From Acinetobacter sp. HY1485 (lineage in GTDB: Bacteria > Pseudomonadota > Gammaproteobacteria > Pseudomonadales > Moraxellaceae): a stretch of DNA of 64,000 bases. Below, piece after piece: positions 57,987-64,000 of the stretch; positions within the stretch are counted from its first letter, which is position 1, and every line of letters starts with the position of its first letter. A program made the translations under genes and the position numbers. A model generated the notes under the pieces. It did not search any database and was not told the DNA's origin. It saw only the letters and a list, made by a program, of their open reading frames with translations. The stretch covers positions 1 to 64,000 of the forward strand of contig NZ_JANKZG010000001.1 in assembly GCF_027568475.1 (NCBI RefSeq). Direction: 5' to 3'.

Positions 57987-59576
57987 ATGGGTTTATTTAA
58001 TCATCTAATTACCACAAAGTTAGAGACTAAAAAAGAAGCTAGATATAATTCTCCAGAGTTATATCTAGAATATTTAACTTTTTTGGGTCACACAGGGAAA
58101 GTAGATCAAATCTATTTTTCCATTAGACTACTAGATAAGAGTTTTATTGACAGCCAGAAAAACTTTTTTGATAAAAGTGATGTTTTTTTACGTCTAGAAA
58201 ATTTAATCAAAAGAATTGAAGATAAAAATCAATATGGCATCAAAAATTTTCTTATAAAAAATAATGAGGAAAAGGTTGAGATTTATAAAACTGTAGAAAT
58301 GTATTTTAAAGGTTTACAACCCGATACAGCATCTCATGAACAAAACTTTATTCTTAACTTTATGCTTAATATGCTGATTGAGCATAAATTATTAAATACA
58401 GACCTTGCTAAAAGTTTAGTTGAATATTTTTGGAAAGCAAAAAATTGTAATAATTACCGCAAAGATTTTTCTATTTTTTCAATTGTAAATTATTGTTTCG
58501 ATCATAATATGCAAGATTTTTTTGCGTTAAGAAAACAATTCTATAATCATATACAGAAAATATATAACCAAATATACAAATCATCTCTCTTGAAAAAAGA
58601 TGAAATAGCACTGTACCAAAAATATTTAAATGATCATATTAAGTCTATTAATCATTTAAAATCTAAGTCTAAATATAAAGTCGCTATTTGTATTTCAGGT
58701 TTGTACAGAAATCACGAAAATGCACTTAAAAGCATAAAAGATAATTTAATAGATCCCTTAGATGCTGATGTCTTTGTGCATACTTGGGATCAGAAAGCTG
58801 TATGGACTGGATTTGGAGGTACCCCGCACTATACTCGTGTTTTTGGTGATAAAGCTCAACAATTCGTACCTAAAGAAATATATAACTTAAAAAAGATAAA
58901 AGATTTTTTACCTTGTACATATTCTAAATTGGAAGCTGCTATTTATCATAAATGGGACGGCGAGGAGTTTTTAAATTACTTTAAACCAAAAAAGATCTTA
59001 ATTGAAAATCAAGATGAGTTTGTAAATACTTTAAATAATAAAGAAAATTATACTTTAGCTCGTGGAAGTCTTAATCAAATTAAGATGTTTTATGGTTTGC
59101 AAAAAAGTTTAGAGTTAGCATTTAATCATGATAAATATGATTATATTATAAGAATTCGTCCCGATATTTTAGTAAATAGTCAAGTAAGTTTAGAAAAAGT
59201 AGCAGATCTAGAAAATAATATTATTTATACAAATGTAGGAGATTTTGGTCTACAGGACTTTGAATTCATGACATCTTCATCTGTTGCATATAATTTTTCA
59301 AACTTTATTAAAAAGATGTTTGATTTTGAAGCATTAAGTCCTTACGAAAAATATCCATTATATGATGCTCATAATTTAATGCTGTCTTGGATGATTGAAG
59401 GAAATTATAGATTTGATAAAGATGTTATGAAAAGATCATTATTAAACATGGTTAATCGTAAAATTTTAATTGATGGTCTAAATGAAGCGTTAGATCAAGA
59501 TTTTGAGAATCTCTCACAAGACAATAAAGCGAAATTTATATTTTTTGTTGAATATTTAAGAGAAAACTACTGTTAA
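57987..59576 (+). CDS. Capsule-locus transferase of unknown specificity (paralogue 1)
   Basis: A 529-residue protein I cannot name. The N-terminal half (about 1-225) is helical and without known motif. The C-terminal half (about 229-525) begins KVAICISGLYRNHENAL, then DADVFVHTWD (259-268), NQIKMFYGLQKSLELAF and YDYIIRIRPDI (RIRPD at 389-393). This pattern of a 'CISG' strand, an HTWD segment and an 'IRPD' segment resembles GT-A-fold glycosyltransferases of other capsule loci. The protein is similar over most of its length to the one at 62325-63881. No signal peptide. I chose the ATG at 57987 with GGAAAG just upstream; an in-frame TTG lies 12 bases earlier. It could add a side chain or build the linker; this is inference. 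Confidence 0.72.
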   Translation: MGLFNHLITTKLETKKEARYNSPELYLEYLTFLGHTGKVDQIYFSIRLLDKSFIDSQKNFFDKSDVFLRLENLIKRIEDKNQYGIKNFLIKNNEEKVEIYKTVEMYFKGLQPDTASHEQNFILNFMLNMLIEHKLLNTDLAKSLVEYFWKAKNCNNYRKDFSIFSIVNYCFDHNMQDFFALRKQFYNHIQKIYNQIYKSSLLKKDEIALYQKYLNDHIKSINHLKSKSKYKVAICISGLYRNHENALKSIKDNLIDPLDADVFVHTWDQKAVWTGFGGTPHYTRVFGDKAQQFVPKEIYNLKKIKDFLPCTYSKLEAAIYHKWDGEEFLNYFKPKKILIENQDEFVNTLNNKENYTLARGSLNQIKMFYGLQKSLELAFNHDKYDYIIRIRPDILVNSQVSLEKVADLENNIIYTNVGDFGLQDFEFMTSSSVAYNFSNFIKKMFDFEALSPYEKYPLYDAHNLMLSWMIEGNYRFDKDVMKRSLLNMVNRKILIDGLNEALDQDFENLSQDNKAKFIFFVEYLRENYC

Positions 59577-59588
59577 GCAGGTTTATAG

Positions 59589-59975
59589 ATGAAACGAATT
59601 ATTATGGATTTAGATGACACCATTTGCCAAACTCAAAATGGTGATTATGTAAACTCTAAGCCTGTTCCTACGGTTATTGAAAAAATGCACGAATACAAAG
59701 CATTAGGATTTGAGATCGCCATCAATACAAGCCGTAATATGCGTACCTACCAAGGTAATACAGGTAAAATTACAGCCAATACACTACCTATTATTTTAAA
59801 ATGGTTAGAACAGCACAATGTACCATATGATGAAATCTATGTAGGCAAACCTTGGTGTGGTATGGAAGGCTTTTACGTAGATGATCGTTCTATACGTCCA
59901 AATGAGTTTGTAAATTTAAGTTTAGAAGAAATAAATCAACTTCTTGGCCCACTAGATATGGAAGAGCATCGTTAA
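59589..59975 (+). CDS. Small HAD-superfamily phosphatase of capsule loci
   Basis: A 128-residue capless HAD protein. Motif I is IIMDLDDTIC (Asp7, Asp9), motif II NTSRN with Ser48, motif III Lys87 in VGKPWCG and motif IV YVDDRSI (Asp98, Asp99). All catalytic residues are present, so it should be an active phosphohydrolase on a small phosphorylated metabolite, with little cap to restrict the substrate. Such proteins recur in capsule clusters next to nucleotidyltransferases. The gene ends three bases before the nucleotidyltransferase gene, suggesting that both act on the same pathway. Its base composition is nearer to the chromosomal genes than that of its neighbours. Confidence 0.82.
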   Translation: MKRIIMDLDDTICQTQNGDYVNSKPVPTVIEKMHEYKALGFEIAINTSRNMRTYQGNTGKITANTLPIILKWLEQHNVPYDEIYVGKPWCGMEGFYVDDRSIRPNEFVNLSLEEINQLLGPLDMEEHR

Positions 59976-59978
59976 GTT

Positions 59979-60716
59979 ATGATTATTATCCCTATGGCAG
60001 GTTTAAGCTCTCGATTTTTTAAAGCGGGCTTTGCAGTACCCAAATATCAATTGACCTTACCAAACGGCCAAACCATGTTTGATTGGGCGGTTTCTTCTTT
60101 TAAACATTATTTTGAAACAGAAACATTTTTATTTATTGTAAGAGACGTATATAACACGCCCGAATTTGTAAAAAATCAAATAGAAGAAATGGGTATAAAA
60201 AATGCTCAAATTGTAGTGCTAGATAGAGAAACGGTAGGACAAGCCGAAACAGTACTATTGGGTTTACAAGGCGTACAACAATTAGATCAAGAAGACGAAT
60301 GCTATATTTTTAATATAGATTCTTGTCGTCATAATTTTATTAAACCTGAAATTGCAAACCAAGTAGATGGTTATCTAGAAGTATTTGAAGGAGAAGGCGA
60401 GCATTGGTCTTTTATTGAACTTAATGACAATGACCAAGTGATTCGCACGACAGAAAAAGTCCGAATATCTAATTTATGTAGCGATGGTTTATACTTTTTT
60501 AAAAAAATTGCTAAATTCATACAACTTGTAGAAATTGCATTAGCTAAACAAGATTTTGTAAAGGGTGAATTGTATATTGCACCACTATATAACAGTATGA
60601 TTAAAGAAGGGCACACAGTTGGTTATGATTTAATTCAACAAAATGCTATTAGTTTTTGTGGTACACCTGAAGAGTATGCTGAAATTTCCGCTGCAATGAA
60701 GGAGAAACAAGGATGA
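59979..60716 (+). CDS. Sugar-phosphate/alcohol-phosphate nucleotidyltransferase family protein
   Basis: A 245-residue protein with the Rossmann-like nucleotidyltransferase fold. The start IIIPMAGLSSRFFKAGFAVPKYQL is the NTP-binding loop with the conserved Ser-Arg and Lys. TVGQAETVLLGL (85-96) is the second base-recognition loop, and FNIDSCRHNF (111-120) replaces the usual D-x-D. This is the family that includes glucose-1-phosphate thymidylyltransferases and LicC-type cytidylyltransferases. It probably makes an NDP-activated building block for the capsule. Its end overlaps the next gene by four bases (ATGA), so the two are translationally coupled. The substrate is unknown. Confidence 0.8.
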   Translation: MIIIPMAGLSSRFFKAGFAVPKYQLTLPNGQTMFDWAVSSFKHYFETETFLFIVRDVYNTPEFVKNQIEEMGIKNAQIVVLDRETVGQAETVLLGLQGVQQLDQEDECYIFNIDSCRHNFIKPEIANQVDGYLEVFEGEGEHWSFIELNDNDQVIRTTEKVRISNLCSDGLYFFKKIAKFIQLVEIALAKQDFVKGELYIAPLYNSMIKEGHTVGYDLIQQNAISFCGTPEEYAEISAAMKEKQG

Positions 60717-62263
60717 TCTTAATTACTTCGGGTGCCTATGTAATTAATGAATTCCAAGCAGAACTTGGTAAAATTCCACCTTGTTTTTTACCTTTAGGCA
60801 ATAAAAAATTATTAGAGCATCAAGTGTTAACGCTTAGTCAGCATTTTCCTGATGAGCAAATTATTTTATCGTTACCTGAAAGTTATCAGCTTTCTAGTGC
60901 AGAAAAAAAACTAATTATCAGTTTGAATGTTTTGGCTGTAGCTGTACCAGATGACTTTTCTTTGGCTGAATCTATCAGTTATATGATTAATGTAACGAAT
61001 TATCTGCCAAAAGAAGATTCAATTAAAATTATGTATGGTGATACGCTGATACATGATTTGCCTGAGAATTTAGAGCAAGCAGATCTTTTAGGCGTTTCAG
61101 TCTCTCAAGATAGCTATGATTGGAAAATAGAATCTACTGGCTCTGATAACTCTACAATTTGGTGTGGTTTCTATATCTTTAGTGATCAAACACTTTTAAT
61201 ACGTTGTTTGGCTTTAAAAAGACATAATTTTTTAGAAGCAGTAGAAATATATAGAACGGAAAAGCCACTTACAATTCATTGTTTTAAGCAATGGTTTGAT
61301 TTAGGGCATGTAAATACGTATTTTCGTTCACGAGCTGCAATTACCACGCAACGTGCTTTTAATGAATTACGTATAGAAAATGGTGTGCTACATAAAACAG
61401 GCTTACCTACACATAAAATAGAAGCAGAAGCAAATTGGTTCAAGCAACTACCACCTAAACTTAAACCATTTACACCTCAATTGATTGATACCTATACAGA
61501 TCAAGAAGGGAAACCATTTTATGCATTAGAGTATCTACCAAACATGCCATTGAATGAGTTATTTGTGCATGGAAAAAATAGTGCTTTAGAGTGGAAGAGT
61601 TTGTTTAACTTAGTTAAAGGATTTCTTAAACAAGCCAATGTAGATTTACCTAAAGAACAACATACTAAAATTGCTCTAGACTTTAAATGTTTGATAGAAG
61701 ATAAAACATTTATTCGTTTGGCTGAGTATGCAAAAGCTGAAAATTTGAATTTAGATGAACCTGTTTACTATAAAAACACAAAGTTACCAACGTTAAATGA
61801 AATTTGTAGAATTTGTATAGACAAAGTTCAAGCACTGCCTAAGTGTCATAGCATTTTACATGGGGATTTATGCCTTAGTAATACGCTATATGATTCAAGA
61901 GCATTACAAATTAAAGTGATTGATCCAAGAGGAATGAATTCTCAAGGAGAGTTAAGCATTTACGGCGATCAAAAATACGATTTAGCGAAGTTAACTCATT
62001 CAATTATTGGTTTGTATGACCATATTATTGCAGGGCGATATGTTTTATTAAAAAATGAAATTAAGTTTGATATTGACGAGCGAATTTTAGAAATTCAGAA
62101 GCAATATGCTAAATTTGATTTAATTGATGGTATTTCTATTGCTAAAATTATGCCATTGGTTGTTTTGTTGTTTTTATCTATGTTGCCATTACATAGCGAT
62201 AGACCTGACCGCCAAAAAGCAATGTTAATGAATGCTTTAAGATTATATTCAGAGTCTCTTTAA
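60713..62263 (+). CDS. Fused nucleotidyltransferase-like and APH/choline-kinase-like protein
   Basis: A 516-residue two-domain protein. Residues 1-210 form a nucleotidyltransferase-like domain: CFLPLGNKKLLEHQV, MYGDTLIHD (107-115), then WFDLGHVNTYFRSR (194-207), the typical end of capsule-type members. The NTP-binding glycine loop is replaced by SGAYVINEFQAEL, so activity is doubtful. Residues about 225-510 are an aminoglycoside-phosphotransferase/choline-kinase-like domain with HGDLCLSN (383-390, catalytic Asp385, Asn390) and KVIDPRG (metal-binding Asp404), then GDQKYDLAKL. This resembles fused LicC-LicA-type enzymes, which phosphorylate and activate a small alcohol. With the LicD-type protein upstream, it could supply a phospho-substituent. 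The substrate is unknown. Confidence 0.8.
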   Translation: MILITSGAYVINEFQAELGKIPPCFLPLGNKKLLEHQVLTLSQHFPDEQIILSLPESYQLSSAEKKLIISLNVLAVAVPDDFSLAESISYMINVTNYLPKEDSIKIMYGDTLIHDLPENLEQADLLGVSVSQDSYDWKIESTGSDNSTIWCGFYIFSDQTLLIRCLALKRHNFLEAVEIYRTEKPLTIHCFKQWFDLGHVNTYFRSRAAITTQRAFNELRIENGVLHKTGLPTHKIEAEANWFKQLPPKLKPFTPQLIDTYTDQEGKPFYALEYLPNMPLNELFVHGKNSALEWKSLFNLVKGFLKQANVDLPKEQHTKIALDFKCLIEDKTFIRLAEYAKAENLNLDEPVYYKNTKLPTLNEICRICIDKVQALPKCHSILHGDLCLSNTLYDSRALQIKVIDPRGMNSQGELSIYGDQKYDLAKLTHSIIGLYDHIIAGRYVLLKNEIKFDIDERILEIQKQYAKFDLIDGISIAKIMPLVVLLFLSMLPLHSDRPDRQKAMLMNALRLYSESL

Positions 62264-62268
62264 TTTAT

Positions 62269-62302
62269 AAAATGGGGTAACTATGTTTAGTTATCCTATT
62301 TT
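62269..62302 (+). terminator. Hairpin, possible weak terminator inside the capsule locus
   Basis: A 15-bp stem with three G-T pairs (62269-62283 with 62288-62302) and a TGTT loop. It starts five bases after the kinase-fusion stop codon. Only four T end the stem, so termination is probably partial; it could reduce expression of the next gene. Confidence 0.55.
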
Positions 62303-62324
62303 AATGTAAAACTTAGGTTTATAA

Positions 62325-63881
62325 ATGTTCAATTATATCTTGTCTTCAAAATATTCTAATATTATAAATAATAAACAGGATTCTTCTCATCATCAAAACT
62401 ATATAAAGTTTTTATTAGATATTGGAATGTTAGAGGAATTAATATTAGAAAGTAAGAATATAAAATATGATTTTGACGTAAATAAATACTACCTTAATAA
62501 AAATATTGTCAAATTCAATGAAATAGAAAAGTTAGAAGACTTATGTAGTTATACACTAAAAAATAAATTTAGTTATGAAATTTATAATAAATTTTTTGAT
62601 CAAATATTTCCTCAACATAAGCCTAGTACAAATACAAGTGAAGAAAACTTATTATTTTGCTATTTCTTAAATCTATCAATTAAATATGCTTATCTACAAC
62701 ATGATCATGCTGAAAAATTTGTTAATTTTTTCGCAAGATGCGCCAAAGTGAATCTTATTAGAAGAGAACATTGCTTTATAAGCATAACGCAATATATGTT
62801 AAATTCTACAAATTCTTTTTTTATGTTTCAAAGTGGATATAGCCATCAACAAATTATATTAAATGGAATAAAATCAACTCAGTTACTAGATAACCATATC
62901 AAAAGAGATATTCAGGCTCAATTTTTTAGAAAAATAAAAGCTTGTAATCCCCTTAATATAGAAAAGCCTAAAAAAATAGCAGTATGTATTTCTGGTATGT
63001 ATCGAGGGCATGAACAATCTTTAAAAGAAATAGCTGAAAATATTGTAAAACCTTTAAATGCAGATGTATTTATGCATACATGGGATACGCAAGCTGATTG
63101 GCCAGGGATTGGAGGAACAGCAAGCTTTTTTAGATTGTTTGGACATGAGAACGAAAAAAAAATACCTAAGAAATATCATGGTGTAAATAATATTTTTAAG
63201 ATTGAAGAAAGGTTTCCTCATCTATTTAACTTAATAAAAACACCTATTAGTCAAAATTTAGACCAAGAAAAAATAAAAGCAATATTTCCAAACATTCATA
63301 TAAAAATAGAAAATCAAAATCAATTTGAAGAAATATATATAAAGAACAATAGATATGCAAAAAATACTAGATATAAAAATCAGTTAAAAATGTTTTATGG
63401 CATATATCAATCTTTTTATATGGCCTTACAACAGAGTCTTGAGTATGATTTTATTATTCGTATTAGACCCGATGTATCTGTAGAAACGTTTAACCCTAAA
63501 ATATTTGATAATTTAGAAAATAATTTATTCTATGGTTTATCAGAAAATATAGCTGGCCCTACAGATGTAGAGTTTGTTTGTTCGTCTCAAATGGCATTAT
63601 CTTTTATAAATTTTTGTAAAAATATTTTCTCAAAAGGAAGATTAAATCCATTTGAGCAAATGCCTGATGTAGATTCACATCGTCTAATTTTACTTTGGTT
63701 AATTGACAATGAATATAGTTTAGGCGATGACGTTATTAAAACTAAAATTTTAGATAGTCGACATTTTAAAGCTTTTAAAGATTTGGATAAGATTTTGGAA
63801 AAAGATATTTCAAATTTATCAGAGGCAGAATTTCTAGAAGAAGCTGACTTAATTGAGTTTTTCGCAAAAATTGTGGAATAA
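62325..63881 (+). CDS. Capsule-locus transferase of unknown specificity (paralogue 2)
   Basis: A 518-residue paralogue of the protein at 57987-59576. The shared C-terminal domain starts KKIAVCISGMYRGHEQSL (216-233), followed by NADVFMHTWD (245-254), a GIGGTASFFRLFG stretch matching GFGGTPHYTRVFG in the other copy, NQLKMFYGIYQSFYMAL and YDFIIRIRPDV. The N-terminal halves are helical and only weakly alike. The sequence is extremely AT-rich. No signal peptide. It may add a second side-chain sugar or a different linkage. It follows a hairpin (62269-62302) and may be partly uncoupled from the upstream genes. I do not recognise a named family. Confidence 0.72.
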   Translation: MFNYILSSKYSNIINNKQDSSHHQNYIKFLLDIGMLEELILESKNIKYDFDVNKYYLNKNIVKFNEIEKLEDLCSYTLKNKFSYEIYNKFFDQIFPQHKPSTNTSEENLLFCYFLNLSIKYAYLQHDHAEKFVNFFARCAKVNLIRREHCFISITQYMLNSTNSFFMFQSGYSHQQIILNGIKSTQLLDNHIKRDIQAQFFRKIKACNPLNIEKPKKIAVCISGMYRGHEQSLKEIAENIVKPLNADVFMHTWDTQADWPGIGGTASFFRLFGHENEKKIPKKYHGVNNIFKIEERFPHLFNLIKTPISQNLDQEKIKAIFPNIHIKIENQNQFEEIYIKNNRYAKNTRYKNQLKMFYGIYQSFYMALQQSLEYDFIIRIRPDVSVETFNPKIFDNLENNLFYGLSENIAGPTDVEFVCSSQMALSFINFCKNIFSKGRLNPFEQMPDVDSHRLILLWLIDNEYSLGDDVIKTKILDSRHFKAFKDLDKILEKDISNLSEAEFLEEADLIEFFAKIVE

Positions 63882-63924
63882 AATTCCTGTATAATTGCTA
63901 TGCTTTTAAAAGAAGTTATTGATT

Positions 63925-64000
63925 ATGCACTTTATTAATAAAAAAATAGCAAATATCCCAAACATTCATCAATTTTTTGATGAAGGTAATGCTGTTGTAG
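63925..64000 (+). CDS. Start of an unidentified gene at the right edge (partial)
   Basis: An ATG at 63925 opens a frame that runs to the window end: 25 residues beginning MHFINKKIANIPNIHQF. A modest ribosome site (AAGAAG, 63911-63916) lies upstream, and a perfect TATAAT at 63890-63895 without a matching -35 could be a promoter -10. Too short to assign. It probably continues the capsule locus. Confidence 0.45.
   Translation, partial: MHFINKKIANIPNIHQFFDEGNAVV

Noticed and set aside
62281..62324. Very short frame after the kinase fusion (ATG at 62283)
   Set aside because: It ends within a few codons and lies in the hairpin; no ribosome site.

Overview
The window is AT-rich chromosomal DNA from a gammaproteobacterium of the Moraxellaceae, most likely Acinetobacter or a very close relative. 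The evidence is the OmpA C-terminus at the left edge, which reads like the Acinetobacter protein, the gene orders smc-zipA-ligA and gltA / sdhCDAB-sucAB-lpd, and the many close matches to known gammaproteobacterial housekeeping proteins. I see no rRNA, tRNA, insertion sequence, prophage or CRISPR array.

Layout. 1-1.6 kb: end of ompA, a BON+LysM protein and an alpha/beta hydrolase. 1.6-3.2 kb: a minus-strand rtcB RNA-ligase unit with a 52-codon partner gene and a structured leader holding a tiny ORF and a terminator. 3.2-7.1 kb: xanP-rsmC-lysP (minus). 7.2-12.9 kb: typA, mscL, ppiC/mutM and a TonB-dependent receptor. 12.9-19.4 kb: mdtD/ygfZ, small genes, a YafY-type regulator, a DUF1176 gene broken by one stop codon, dusC and ypjD. 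19.5-25.6 kb: ffh, two LysE-type exporters, a tautomerase-like protein, birA-coaX, a TauE-type permease and a small hydrolase. 25.7-32.6 kb: smc-zipA-ligA, then bacterioferritin. 32.6-43.7 kb: citrate synthase divergent from sdhCDAB-sucAB-lpd, a block of TCA-cycle genes. 43.7-48.4 kb: trpS, yedI, ypfJ and an NhaP-type antiporter.

The accessory part is 48.5 kb to the right edge, a capsule locus that runs out of the window. It starts with an ABC-transporter (group 2 type) export set, kpsM-kpsT-kpsE-kpsD. A CDP-glycerol synthase (TagD type), a LicD-type phosphotransferase and a 1165-residue protein follow. That protein joins TPR repeats, a TagF-type CDP-glycerol glycerophosphotransferase domain and a GT4 glycosyltransferase domain. 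Next come two paralogous transferases of unrecognised function, which bracket a small HAD phosphatase, a nucleotidyltransferase and a fused nucleotidyltransferase-kinase.

Inferred working of the locus: TagD makes CDP-glycerol. The fused polymerase alternates hexose and glycerol-phosphate to build a teichoic-acid-like polymer. The kinase, nucleotidyltransferase and LicD-type proteins could activate and attach a second phospho-linked group. KpsMTED would export the product. Acinetobacter capsules are usually built by the Wzx/Wzy route, so this is the most noteworthy content. Gene identities outside the capsule locus are mostly secure; the chemistry of the capsule is inference.
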